33,794 nucleotides of DNA from Rhizobium sp. Q54 (GTDB lineage Bacteria > Bacteroidota > Bacteroidia > Flavobacteriales > Flavobacteriaceae): assembly GCA_943328505.2 (NCBI GenBank), contig CALQAH020000024.1:1-33794 (forward strand), written 5' to 3'. Shown piece after piece: positions 16,563 to 25,240 of this stretch (the first letter of the stretch is position 1; each line of letters starts with the position of its first letter). The notes below the pieces were generated by a model. That model saw nothing but the letters and a program-made list of their open reading frames with translations. It did no database searches and was not told the DNA's origin. The translations under genes were made by a program, and so were the position numbers.

Positions 16563-17426
16563 ATGATATCCTACAACACTAAAGACTGGTTTACTTTTAT
16601 TTTCCGTTTTCACAAAGCGGATACTTTTAGAACTTTGTTTCCTACAATGATAGCTATTGGATTTTATTCCGCCATTATTGGGTATCTCGAAGTGGAATAT
16701 TGGAAATTAGCGGAAGATAGTTATGTAAAAAACATCACCATTATGCATGGTATGTTAGGTTTTGTGATTTCATTACTTTTAGTTTTTAGAACTAACACCG
16801 CTTATGACCGTTGGTGGGAAGGTAGAAAATTATGGGGCAGTTTGGTCAATAACAGTAGAAATTTTGCTATTAAATTGTCAGCGATTTTGGTAGATGAAAA
16901 TGACAAAGTTTTTTTTAGAAAGGCTATTCCAAGCTTTGCCAATGTCTTGAATAAACATTTAAAAAACGAAGATACTGCCAAACAACTTTTTGATGATTTA
17001 GATTTAGAAATTGATCATCACAAACACAAGCCTAATCAGGTTGCACTGATGCTGTTTCAAAAAGTGAATGAATTGTATGTTGCAAAAAAAATTACTGGTG
17101 ATCAACTTATAATATTAAATTCTGAAATCCAATCTTTTACAGATGTTTGTGGTGCTTGTGAACGCATAAAAAACACTCCTATTCCCTACTCTTATAGTGC
17201 TTTTATCAAGAAATTTATCTTCTTTTATGTGATGACTTTGCCTTTTGGATATTCCTTTAGTTTAGGATATTATGTGGCGCCTGTAGTGGTTTTTATATTT
17301 TATGTACTAGCAAGTTTGGAATTGATTGCCGAAGAAATTGAAGATCCTTTTGGTGGCGATGTCAATGATTTACCTACTAAAAAAATTGCTGAAAACATCA
17401 AAAAACACGTTGAAGAAATATTGTAG
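16563..17426 (+). CDS. Bestrophin/UPF0187-family ion channel
   Basis: 287 residues with four predicted membrane helices, two near the N-terminus and two around residues 210-255. Family marks are the N-terminal FHKADTFRTLFPTM, the LLVFRTNTAYDRWWEGRKLW block and the C-terminal EEIEDPFGGDVNDLP motif, which corresponds to the bestrophin acidic cluster. Prokaryotic homologues form pentameric cation or anion channels in the inner membrane. The gene lies between recG and pheT; pheT has its own strong promoter, so this gene is probably read with recG. Confidence 0.87.
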   Translation: MISYNTKDWFTFIFRFHKADTFRTLFPTMIAIGFYSAIIGYLEVEYWKLAEDSYVKNITIMHGMLGFVISLLLVFRTNTAYDRWWEGRKLWGSLVNNSRNFAIKLSAILVDENDKVFFRKAIPSFANVLNKHLKNEDTAKQLFDDLDLEIDHHKHKPNQVALMLFQKVNELYVAKKITGDQLIILNSEIQSFTDVCGACERIKNTPIPYSYSAFIKKFIFFYVMTLPFGYSFSLGYYVAPVVVFIFYVLASLELIAEEIEDPFGGDVNDLPTKKIAENIKKHVEEIL

Positions 17427-17442
17427 AAGAAGCTGTTTCAAA

Positions 17443-17473
17443 TTGCCAGATACTATCATAATCCCTATATTTG
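17443..17473 (+). promoter_or_regulatory. pheT promoter (TTG-N20-TATATTTG)
   Basis: TTG at 17443-17445 and TATATTTG at 17466-17473 are separated by 20 bases, a close match to the Bacteroidota -33/-7 consensus. The leader to ATG 17495 is about 17 bases and A-rich. Confidence 0.8.
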
Positions 17474-17494
17474 CACTTTATTAAAAAAAATAAA

Positions 17495-19915
17495 ATGAAG
17501 ATTTCTTATAATTGGTTAAAACAATTTATCAAAATAGATTTAAAATCAGATGAAACTGCAGCTATCCTAACCGATTTAGGACTTGAAGTAGAAATAGTTG
17601 AAAAATTCCAATCAGTTAAAGGTGGTATGGAAGGTGTTGTTGTGGGACATGTATTGAGTTGTGAAAAACACCCTGATGCCGATTCATTAAAAATAACAAA
17701 AGTTGATTTAGGCGATGGAACACCCGTTCAAATCGTTTGTGGTGCGAGTAATGTTGCCACCGGACAAAAAGTACCTGTAGCTACTATAGGAACTAAATTA
17801 TATGACAAAGACGGAAACGAATTTGAAATAAAAAAAGCTAAAATTCGTGGACAAGAAAGCCATGGAATGATCTGTGCCGAAGATGAATTAGGTTTGGGAG
17901 AAAGTCATGAAGGTATTATGGTTTTGGACGAAAAACTAAAACCAGGAACTCCATGTGCCAAAGTATTTAACATAGAAAATGACGAGGTTTTTGAAATTGG
18001 TTTAACTCCAAATCGTGCTGATGCCATGTCGCACATGGGAGTTGCTAGGGATTTAAGAGCGAGTATGCTTCAAAAAAATAGCAATATCGAGTTCATTACA
18101 CCTTCTGTAAGTAATTTTAGAGTCGACAAAAGAACACTCAAAATTGATGTTGATGTAAAAGACAACAATTTATGTCCGAGGTATTGTGGCATTACTATTT
18201 CTGGCATTACCATAAAACCATCACCGACTTGGTTACAAAATCGTTTGAAAGCCATAGGAATCAACCCTAAAAATAATATTGTTGATGCAACCAATTATGT
18301 TTTACACGAAATTGGTCAACCGCTACATGCTTTTGATGCGTCAAAGATTAATGGAAAAATAGTTGTAAAAACACTTCCGTCAGGTACAAAATTTATAACC
18401 CTTGACGATATTGAAAGAACGTTACACGAAGAAGATTTAATGATTTGTGACGAAAAAGGACCGCTTTGTATGGCAGGTGTTTTTGGAGGAAAATACTCTG
18501 GAGTTAACGACACAACCAATACCATCTTTTTAGAAAGCGCCTATTTTAATCCGGTAAGTGTTCGAAAAACAGCTAAAAGACATGGCTTAAATACGGATGC
18601 TTCTTTCCGTTTTGAAAGAGGAATCGATTCAACTATTACTGAGTATGCCCTAAAACGTGCTGCGATGCTAATTTTAGAAATTGCTGGCGGTGAAATCACC
18701 TCTGATATTGTAGATATTTATCCGAAAAAACTAGAAGACTTCCCAGTTTTCTTAAATTTTGACAAAACTACTAAATTAATTGGTCAAGAATTACCGAGAG
18801 AAATTATCAAAAAGATTTTAGCTTCATTGGATATTAAAATCAATAGTATTTCGGATGCTGGTTTGGGATTAATTATTCCTTCCTACCGTGTGGATGTGCA
18901 ACGGGAAGTGGATGTTATTGAGGAGATTCTTCGAGTTTATGGTTATAATAATATTGATTTTACTAAAAAATTAAACGCTACCGTTTCTAATTCGGCAAGA
19001 ACAGAAGATTATAAGGTGCAGAATATTGTTGCCACACAATTAAATTCCTTAGGCTTTCACGAAATGATGGCTAATTCTTTAACAACTCCAGAATATGTAA
19101 AATTATCGGATATGCTAAAAGAAGAATTTAATGTAATGATGTTGAATCCTTTGAGCAATGATTTATCAGCGATGAGACAATCGTTGTTATTCTCTGGACT
19201 TGAAGCAGTTTCGTATAATATCAATAGAAGAAATACCGATTTAAAATTATTCGAATTTGGAAAGTCCTATCATAAATTACCATCAGGTTATGAAGAAAAT
19301 AAACATTTAACGCTATTTACAACTGGAAATCGTACTGCTGAAAATTGGACTCTGACACAAAAGCCAACCGATTTTTTCTTGTTTAAAGGTTATGTGAATA
19401 CTGTCTTAACTCGATTAGGAATTCAAAAAACGTTGAACGGACCTTTAGTTTCGGATGTTTTTGCAGAGGGAATGACAGTGACTTGTGGTAATGAAACTTT
19501 AGTAGAATTTGGAACTGTAAAAAAATCCATTTTAAAACATTTTGACATCAAGCAAGAAGTTTTTTATGCTGATTTTAATTGGAACCTAATTTTAAAATCG
19601 CTTTCCAATAAAATTAAATTTACAGACATTCCAAAATACCCAGAAGTAAGACGCGATTTATCCTTGATGGTGGATACCACTGTGGCATTCGATTCGATAT
19701 ACAATATTGCACGGCAAACCGAGAAATCATTACTTAAAGACATCAACTTATTTGACGTATACGAAGGTAAAAATCTTCCTGAAGGTAAGAAATCATATGC
19801 AGTGAGTTTCACGATTCAAGATTGTTCTAAAACTTTAACGGAGGATCAAATTGATAAAATCATGAAAAAGTTACAGAAGAATTTAGAAACAGAACTAGGC
19901 GCAAGTTTGAGATAA
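17495..19915 (+). CDS. pheT: Phenylalanyl-tRNA synthetase beta subunit
   Basis: 806 residues from ATG 17495 (MKISYNWLKQFIKID). A TTG at 17471 overlaps the promoter -7 element and is rejected as start. Domains: N-terminal B1, tRNA-binding OB fold (VGHVLSCEKHPDADSLKITKVD, ~40-150), B3/B4 editing region, B5 DNA-binding-like domain, core with FRFERGID, and a C-terminal ferredoxin-like anticodon-binding domain (FTDIPKYPEVRRDLSLMVD). With PheS, encoded elsewhere, it charges tRNA-Phe and edits Tyr-tRNA-Phe. It ends at a strong terminator. Confidence 0.96.
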   Translation: MKISYNWLKQFIKIDLKSDETAAILTDLGLEVEIVEKFQSVKGGMEGVVVGHVLSCEKHPDADSLKITKVDLGDGTPVQIVCGASNVATGQKVPVATIGTKLYDKDGNEFEIKKAKIRGQESHGMICAEDELGLGESHEGIMVLDEKLKPGTPCAKVFNIENDEVFEIGLTPNRADAMSHMGVARDLRASMLQKNSNIEFITPSVSNFRVDKRTLKIDVDVKDNNLCPRYCGITISGITIKPSPTWLQNRLKAIGINPKNNIVDATNYVLHEIGQPLHAFDASKINGKIVVKTLPSGTKFITLDDIERTLHEEDLMICDEKGPLCMAGVFGGKYSGVNDTTNTIFLESAYFNPVSVRKTAKRHGLNTDASFRFERGIDSTITEYALKRAAMLILEIAGGEITSDIVDIYPKKLEDFPVFLNFDKTTKLIGQELPREIIKKILASLDIKINSISDAGLGLIIPSYRVDVQREVDVIEEILRVYGYNNIDFTKKLNATVSNSARTEDYKVQNIVATQLNSLGFHEMMANSLTTPEYVKLSDMLKEEFNVMMLNPLSNDLSAMRQSLLFSGLEAVSYNINRRNTDLKLFEFGKSYHKLPSGYEENKHLTLFTTGNRTAENWTLTQKPTDFFLFKGYVNTVLTRLGIQKTLNGPLVSDVFAEGMTVTCGNETLVEFGTVKKSILKHFDIKQEVFYADFNWNLILKSLSNKIKFTDIPKYPEVRRDLSLMVDTTVAFDSIYNIARQTEKSLLKDINLFDVYEGKNLPEGKKSYAVSFTIQDCSKTLTEDQIDKIMKKLQKNLETELGASLR

Positions 19916-19938
19916 AATCTTGTCATTATATTTATAAA

Positions 19939-19970
19939 AAAAGCCCTTTCAAAATTTTGAAAGGGCTTTT
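19939..19970. terminator. Bidirectional terminator between pheT and rpsA
   Basis: A perfect 16-base inverted repeat, with A-rich left and T-rich right ends (core AGCCCTTTC / GAAAGGGCT), between convergent pheT and rpsA. Confidence 0.92.
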
Positions 19971-19992
19971 ACTTTATTCGAATAAAAGAATA

Positions 19993-21768
19993 TTATTTCT
20001 TTTTCTCGCTTTTTTCCATTTTTGCTTTTAAACCAGCAAGAATGTCATTGTTATCTCCTAAAGTTGCAGCAGGTGCATTGTTAGTAGAGGCAACTGCTTC
20101 AGCTACTGCTTTCACATTTTTCTCTTCTTCCTCACGGAAAATTGCTGTGTGAGACGCTACCACTCTTTTGAATTCTTTATTGAATTCAATTACTTTGAAG
20201 TCAGCAGCATCACCTTTTTTCAATTTTTTACCATCTTCTTTTTCCAAGTGACGAGTAGGAATGAACGCTACAACATCGTCTCCGAAGTCAACTGTTGCAC
20301 CTTTGTCAACAATTTCAGCGATAGTTCCGTTGTGGATTGTTCCAACTGCAAACGCCTCTTCATGTTTGTCCCATGGGTTATCCGTAGTTTGTTTGTGACC
20401 TAAAGATAATTTACGACCTTCAACATCTAACTCTAAAACAACAACATCTAATTTGTCACCAACGTTTACAAATTCTGATGGATGTTTGATTTTCTTAGTC
20501 CAAGATAAATCAGAAATATATACTAAACCATCAATACCTTCTTCTAATTCAACGAAGATACCAAAGTTGGTAAAGTTTCTAACAATTCCTGTATGTCTTG
20601 AAGCGATTGGATATTTAGCTGTAATATCTGTCCATGGATCTTGTGTCATTTGTTTGATACCTAAAGACATTTTTCTATCGTCTCTATCAAGAGTTAATAC
20701 AACTGCCTCAATAACATCACCAACTTTCACGAAGTCTTGTGCACTTCTTAAATGCGTAGACCATGACATTTCAGATACGTGGATTAAACCTTCAACACCT
20801 TCAGCTACTTCAATAAATGCACCGTAATCAGCGATTACAACAACTTTACCTTTCACTTTGTCACCTACTTTAAGTTCAGTTCCTAGTGCATCCCATGGAT
20901 GAGCGCTTAATTGTTTTAAACCTAATTGAATTCTTGTTTTCTCATCGTCGAAATCAAGGATTACTACGTTTAATTTTTGGTCTAATTCTAATACTTCACT
21001 TGGGTGATTAATTCTGCTCCAAGATAAATCAGTAATGTGTATTAATCCATCAACACCACCTAAGTCAATAAAGACACCATAAGAAGTAATGTTTTTAACA
21101 ACACCTTCTAATACTTGTCCTTTTTGTAATTGACCTATAATTTCTTTTTTCTGGATTTCAATATCCGCTTCAATAAGCGCTTTGTGTGAAACAACAACGT
21201 TTTTGAATTCGTGGTTAATTTTTACCACTTTGAATTCCATCATTTTGTTTACATATACATCGTAATCACGGATTGGTTTCACATCAATTTGTGAACCTGG
21301 TAAGAAGGCTTCGATTCCGAAAACATCTACGATCATACCACCTTTAGTTCTACATTTAACAAAACCGTTAACGATTTCTCCAGTTTCATTAGCAGAGATA
21401 ACACGATCCCATGATTTAATTGTTCTTGCTTTTCTGTGAGATAATACCAACTGACCTGTTTTATCCTCACGGATGTCAATTAATACTTCTACTTTGTCAC
21501 CCACTTTTAAGTTTGGGTTGTAACGGAATTCGTTTAAAGAAATAACTCCTTCAGATTTAGCGTTGATGTCAACGATTGCATCTCTGTCGGTAATTCTAAC
21601 TACAACTCCTTCTACTACTTCTTCTTGATCGGTGTCAATAAAAGTTTTTGATACTAAATCTTCAAATTCTTGCAAATTAGAAGCATCCACTGCATCAATA
21701 CCTTCTTCGAAATTGTGCCAGTTGAATTCTGCTAAAAATTGCTCTTGTGTTTTTACTGTTTCAGACAT
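19993..21768 (-). CDS. rpsA: 30S ribosomal protein S1
   Basis: 591 residues with six successive S1 OB-fold repeats. The clearest are around residues 215-285 (VLEGVVKNITSYGVFIDLGG), 300-370 (VKGKVVVIADYGAFIEVAEG) and 390-460 (RHTGIVRNFTNFGIFVELEEG). S1 brings mRNA to the 30S subunit, which matters in a group whose genes mostly lack Shine-Dalgarno sequences. The ~30-residue polar C-terminal tail is typical of Flavobacteria. It has a consensus promoter and a ~115-base leader containing a nested stem-loop that could mediate autoregulation. Confidence 0.95.
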   Translation of the reverse strand: MSETVKTQEQFLAEFNWHNFEEGIDAVDASNLQEFEDLVSKTFIDTDQEEVVEGVVVRITDRDAIVDINAKSEGVISLNEFRYNPNLKVGDKVEVLIDIREDKTGQLVLSHRKARTIKSWDRVISANETGEIVNGFVKCRTKGGMIVDVFGIEAFLPGSQIDVKPIRDYDVYVNKMMEFKVVKINHEFKNVVVSHKALIEADIEIQKKEIIGQLQKGQVLEGVVKNITSYGVFIDLGGVDGLIHITDLSWSRINHPSEVLELDQKLNVVILDFDDEKTRIQLGLKQLSAHPWDALGTELKVGDKVKGKVVVIADYGAFIEVAEGVEGLIHVSEMSWSTHLRSAQDFVKVGDVIEAVVLTLDRDDRKMSLGIKQMTQDPWTDITAKYPIASRHTGIVRNFTNFGIFVELEEGIDGLVYISDLSWTKKIKHPSEFVNVGDKLDVVVLELDVEGRKLSLGHKQTTDNPWDKHEEAFAVGTIHNGTIAEIVDKGATVDFGDDVVAFIPTRHLEKEDGKKLKKGDAADFKVIEFNKEFKRVVASHTAIFREEEEKNVKAVAEAVASTNNAPAATLGDNNDILAGLKAKMEKSEKKK

Positions 21769-21797
21769 GCTGATAAAAAATTTGTATTCTGCTGTTT

Positions 21798-21870
21798 CAG
21801 TGTTTCTTACTGCGGTTGAAAAAACAGAAGTTGTTTTTATATAATTTGTTGAACCCTAATGGAAACACTG
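21798..21870 (-). promoter_or_regulatory. Structured rpsA 5' leader (candidate S1 autoregulatory element)
   Basis: In the transcript (minus strand) three nested pairings can be drawn. The outer 9-bp CAGTGTTTC / GAAACACTG pairs 21862-21870 with 21798-21806. A middle GGTT/AACC pairs 21852-21855 with 21814-21817. The inner hairpin AAAAACA-ACTTC-TGTTTTT covers 21820-21838. The structure lies between the promoter and the start codon and has no terminator T-run before the ATG. Regulation is inferred. Confidence 0.55.
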
Positions 21871-21886
21871 CTCGCCAAAAGGTTTG

Positions 21887-21917
21887 CAAAAGTAATTCTT
21901 TTTTATGTATTTGCAAA
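21887..21917 (-). promoter_or_regulatory. rpsA promoter (TTTG-N19-TACTTTTG)
   Basis: On the minus strand TTTG (21914-21917) is followed after 19 bases by TACTTTTG (21887-21894), the textbook Bacteroidota promoter. It predicts a transcription start near 21882 and a leader of about 115 bases. Confidence 0.85.
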
Positions 21918-21962
21918 TAGAAAATTGGAAAAAGATAGTTTGCAAAAGACTTTTTGATATAA

Positions 21963-22001
21963 ATAAAAAACCCTTCCTAATTTTTTGAATCAGAAAGGGT
22001 T
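21963..22001 (-). terminator. Terminator of the nucleoside permease gene
   Basis: The stem AACCCTT / AAGGGTT, with further imperfect CTAATT/AATCAG pairing inside and an A-run to its left that forms the minus-strand T-tract, lies 20 bases beyond the stop at 22022. Confidence 0.75.
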
Positions 22002-22021
22002 AAATTATAATATTATTTATT

Positions 22022-23275
22022 TTAATGACTCACATGCTCCACATCATTTGAATTGTGTTTGTGTTTGAAAAACACCGCAAAGGCTATGGCAATTACTAAG
22101 GCATATCCTGCGAAAGCCAACCAAATGTTGTGCCAGTCTCTTGTTCCGTCATGGGTGAAGAATTTGTCGATAATTATTCCGCTTAGCAATCCTCCAAAGA
22201 AGGCTCCAAAACCATTGGACATCATCATAAATAAACCTTGCGCACTGGATCGCATTTTAGAATCGGTTGTTGTTTCTACGAAAAGTGATCCTGAAATATT
22301 GAAAAAATCAAATGCCATTCCGTAAACAATACAAGACATAACGATCATCCACAAACCATCGGCAGGATTTCCATAAGCAAACAATCCAAAACGTAAAACC
22401 CAGGCTATCATTGAAATTAACATCACCTGTTTGATTCCGAATCGCTTTAAGAAAAAGGGAATCGCTAAGATAAATAGTGTTTCAGATATTTGGGAAATCG
22501 ACATGATTATGGTTGAATATTTCACCACAATGGAATTGGCATATTCAGGAACTTTTGAAAATTCGGAAAGATAGGTATCGCCATACATGTTGGTCAATTG
22601 CAATGCACCGCCCAAAAACATGGAGAATAAAAAGAACAAAGCCATTTTATAGGTACCAAATAATTTAAAGGCATCCAATCCTAATTTTTGTGTCAGTGTG
22701 GCGTTTTCAGAAATTAACTTTTGCGGTGGACATTTCGGCAAGAAAAACGAATATATCCCTAAGATTACGGCAGAAACAGCCGAAATATAAAACATGTTTG
22801 CAGACGCTTTATTTCCCGACAGATTGGTTAACCACATGGCTGCAATAAAACCAATGGTTCCCCAAACTCTAATAGGTGGAAATACTTTAACAACATCAAA
22901 ATTATTATTTTTTAAAATAGTATATGCTACTGAATTTGATAATGAGATGGTTGGCATATAACAAAGCATTGCACCAAATATTACCCAATAAAAGGTTGTT
23001 GGATTATCAACCTGCGGAATATATAAAAGAGCAATTCCTCCAAGTATATGAAGTATGCCATATAATTTTTCGGCGTTGATAAATTTGTCAGCAATAATTC
23101 CTGTTAATGCAGGCATTACAATTGAAGAAATTCCAAGTGTTGAAAAGATGGCGCCAAATTCGGCACCACTCCATTGTTTGGTTCCAAACCAATAATTTCC
23201 AACTGTTATCAACCATGCACCCCAAACAAAGAATTGGAGAAAACTCATTAGTGTTAATCTCAATTTTATACTCAT
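22022..23275 (-). CDS. Nucleoside permease (NHS/NupG-like MFS transporter)
   Basis: 417 residues with about 12 membrane helices. MSIKLRLTLMSFLQFFVWGAW and the GIIADKFINAEKLYGILHI loop match nucleoside:H+ symporters of the NupG/XapB type. It should take up nucleosides across the inner membrane. It lies downstream of cmk on the same strand after 89 bases that contain an inverted repeat and no T-tract, so it may be partly cotranscribed with porQ-cmk or separately regulated. A link to cytidylate kinase in pyrimidine salvage is plausible but inferred. Confidence 0.85.
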   Translation of the reverse strand: MSIKLRLTLMSFLQFFVWGAWLITVGNYWFGTKQWSGAEFGAIFSTLGISSIVMPALTGIIADKFINAEKLYGILHILGGIALLYIPQVDNPTTFYWVIFGAMLCYMPTISLSNSVAYTILKNNNFDVVKVFPPIRVWGTIGFIAAMWLTNLSGNKASANMFYISAVSAVILGIYSFFLPKCPPQKLISENATLTQKLGLDAFKLFGTYKMALFFLFSMFLGGALQLTNMYGDTYLSEFSKVPEYANSIVVKYSTIIMSISQISETLFILAIPFFLKRFGIKQVMLISMIAWVLRFGLFAYGNPADGLWMIVMSCIVYGMAFDFFNISGSLFVETTTDSKMRSSAQGLFMMMSNGFGAFFGGLLSGIIIDKFFTHDGTRDWHNIWLAFAGYALVIAIAFAVFFKHKHNSNDVEHVSH

Positions 23276-23286
23276 AATGAAATATT

Positions 23287-23322
23287 TTTAATGTAAATAG
23301 ATTGTAAATCTAACATTAAAAT
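23287..23322. promoter_or_regulatory. Inverted repeat upstream of the nucleoside permease gene
   Basis: Arms TTTTAATGT (23287-23295) and ACATTAAAA (23314-23322) flank an inner AGATT/AATCT pair. A near-consensus -7 (TAGATTTA) lies inside it on the minus strand, 11 or more bases above the ATG. An operator or an mRNA hairpin are both possible. Confidence 0.45.
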
Positions 23323-23364
23323 TGAGAAAAGCAAACGATAGAGGTTGAATTTTTAGGTTTGAAT

Positions 23365-24054
23365 TTAGGATGCAATTACTTCGTTTGCCAATTCTAAAAC
23401 AGCATTGAATTGTTCTTCGCGAGTGAGATACGAATTATCAATTTCTATTGCATCATCAGTAATAACTAATGGAGAATCATCTCGGTGAGTATCAATATAA
23501 TCGCGTTCCTGAACGTTTTTCAATACCTCTTCATAGGATACGTTTTGATTTTTGCTTTGCAGTTCATCAAATCGTCTTTGAGCACGTGTTTCGGCGCTAG
23601 CAGTCATAAAAATTTTGAGTTCAGCGTCAGGAAAAACAACGGTTCCAATATCTCTTCCATCCATAACAATGCCCTTTCCTTTTCCCATGGCTTGTTGCTG
23701 CTCGACTAATTTAGAACGTACTTCAGATACTTCGGCTACTTTGCTGACAAAATTAGATACTTCAATCGTTCTAATTTCAGTTTCGATATTTATATCATTC
23801 AAATACATTTCGGCAAAACCAAGTGTTGGATTGAATTGGAAATGCAATTTTATATTGGGCAAACTATTGATGAGCGTTTGTTTATCAAAAGAATCCACAT
23901 TGATATAACCATTTTGCATTGTGAAATACGTTACAGCCCGGTACATGGCACCTGTATCCACATATACATAACCTAAATGATTAGCCAATTGCTTGGCTAA
24001 AGTACTTTTTCCTGTAGAGGAATATCCGTCGATGGCAATGGTAATTTTTTTCAT
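23365..24054 (-). CDS. cmk: Cytidylate kinase
   Basis: 229 residues, the usual length. Walker A is IDGYSSTGKSTLAKQLA. DTGAMYRAVT binds the CMP ribose region, and VMDGRDIGTVVFPDAELKIF and the lid ASAETRAQRRFDEL with RDYIDTHRDDSPL follow in the expected order. It phosphorylates CMP and dCMP for nucleotide synthesis in the cytoplasm. It begins 24 bases after the porQ stop, which suggests a porQ-cmk operon. Confidence 0.95.
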   Translation of the reverse strand: MKKITIAIDGYSSTGKSTLAKQLANHLGYVYVDTGAMYRAVTYFTMQNGYINVDSFDKQTLINSLPNIKLHFQFNPTLGFAEMYLNDINIETEIRTIEVSNFVSKVAEVSEVRSKLVEQQQAMGKGKGIVMDGRDIGTVVFPDAELKIFMTASAETRAQRRFDELQSKNQNVSYEEVLKNVQERDYIDTHRDDSPLVITDDAIEIDNSYLTREEQFNAVLELANEVIAS

Positions 24055-24078
24055 ATGCTGCTACTTATTGCTTTTTAA

Positions 24079-25110
24079 TTAATACCTATTCCCAGAAAAA
24101 TCAATCACCAAACCAAATAAACTTGTGTTAGCGGCTAAAGTATATCTTGAGTAGGAATAATTAAATTTGATGTTGTTCATTTTTAAACCAAATCCGAGTG
24201 AAATCCCAGAAAAATTTCTTTGTTCTAAAATACGTAATTCTTCGCCTCTTCTAAAATTATACCCCAAACGAATATTAAAGCCTTTTTCGGGAAATAATTC
24301 TGCTCCTACAACTATGTGTCGTAAAGCATTATTAAAAATGGATATTTTTTCAGGAGTTGCTCCACCATCCAAGGAACCTTGTGCACGATTGGGATTTGAA
24401 AATGCGACATTCCATTGTTGCATGTTTTCCAAAGTAAGATGCCAACGAATGGGTACATTCTCCATTAATTGAGAAACTCCAACTAAAATTTCTAACGGCA
24501 ACTTTTCACGGGTATCTGCATAAGGTGTAATTTGTGTTCCAATATTTCTTATTACTAAAGCCCAATTTACATCGTTTCTAGTATCAATAAAAAGTGCTCC
24601 AAGATCAACAGCAGCTCCAAAGGAATTATAGCTTTCCAACGTGGAGGATATTAGTTTTGCATTGGCTCCAAGATATAAATCGGTAAACGGCACATTAAAT
24701 CCATAACCAAAAGAGAGGGCAATTTCGCTACCTGTGAAACTAGAAGTTGCGGTTCCATTTTCATCATAACCATCAAATTTACCGTAGTTTACATAATTAA
24801 TTCCTGCATGAAAAGTTTGAAGATGTCGGTCATAGGTATAGGCATATGCTGCAGTACCATAAGTTACTTCACCAAAATAACTACCGTAGTTAACGGCTAA
24901 ATGGCGATCCATTTCAGCATTTATGGTTGCAGGATTAAAATGAGCTTGATTGACATCGCTATCGTAAATTGTAATGACTTTTCCACCTAAAGCCGATTGT
25001 CTTGGTGAAGTGACTAAGTTTAAAAATTGGTAAACTGATTTACCACCAACTTGACTATAAGAAATCAGATTGATAAAAATAAAAACAGTACAAAATTGTT
25101 TTTTAAACAT
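24079..25110 (-). CDS. porQ: Type IX secretion system protein PorQ
   Basis: 343 residues. A signal peptide (MFKKQFCTVFIFINLISYSQ) is followed by an outer-membrane beta-barrel-like body of alternating strands, beginning with the PorQ-type GGKSVYQFLNLVTSPRQSAL and HFNPATIN. PorQ belongs to the T9SS outer-membrane apparatus and is involved, with PorU and PorZ, in surface attachment of cargo. It shows that the T9SS machinery is encoded here and fits the two T9SS cargo proteins in the window. A weak -7-like TAGATTTT lies upstream; cmk follows. Confidence 0.88.
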   Translation of the reverse strand: MFKKQFCTVFIFINLISYSQVGGKSVYQFLNLVTSPRQSALGGKVITIYDSDVNQAHFNPATINAEMDRHLAVNYGSYFGEVTYGTAAYAYTYDRHLQTFHAGINYVNYGKFDGYDENGTATSSFTGSEIALSFGYGFNVPFTDLYLGANAKLISSTLESYNSFGAAVDLGALFIDTRNDVNWALVIRNIGTQITPYADTREKLPLEILVGVSQLMENVPIRWHLTLENMQQWNVAFSNPNRAQGSLDGGATPEKISIFNNALRHIVVGAELFPEKGFNIRLGYNFRRGEELRILEQRNFSGISLGFGLKMNNIKFNYSYSRYTLAANTSLFGLVIDFSGNRY

Positions 25111-25192
25111 ACACGATTTACGAAAATCTATACCTATAACGAAAATGCGAAGATATTATTTTAAATGGTAAGCCCAAAGTGAAAATAAAAAA

Positions 25193-25217
25193 GGCATACG
25201 TTTAGTTTACGTATGCC
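25193..25217. terminator. Bidirectional terminator between lon and porQ
   Basis: A perfect 9-bp stem GGCATACGT / ACGTATGCC with a 7-base loop, A-rich to the left and T-rich to the right. It lies directly past the lon stop and isolates porQ from lon. Confidence 0.88.
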
Positions 25218-25240
25218 CTTTGTTTTTTTTTGACAGGTTA

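Noticed and set aside
17471..17494. TTG start for pheT
   Set aside because: It lies within the promoter -7 box; the conserved N-terminus MKISYNWLK starts at 17495.
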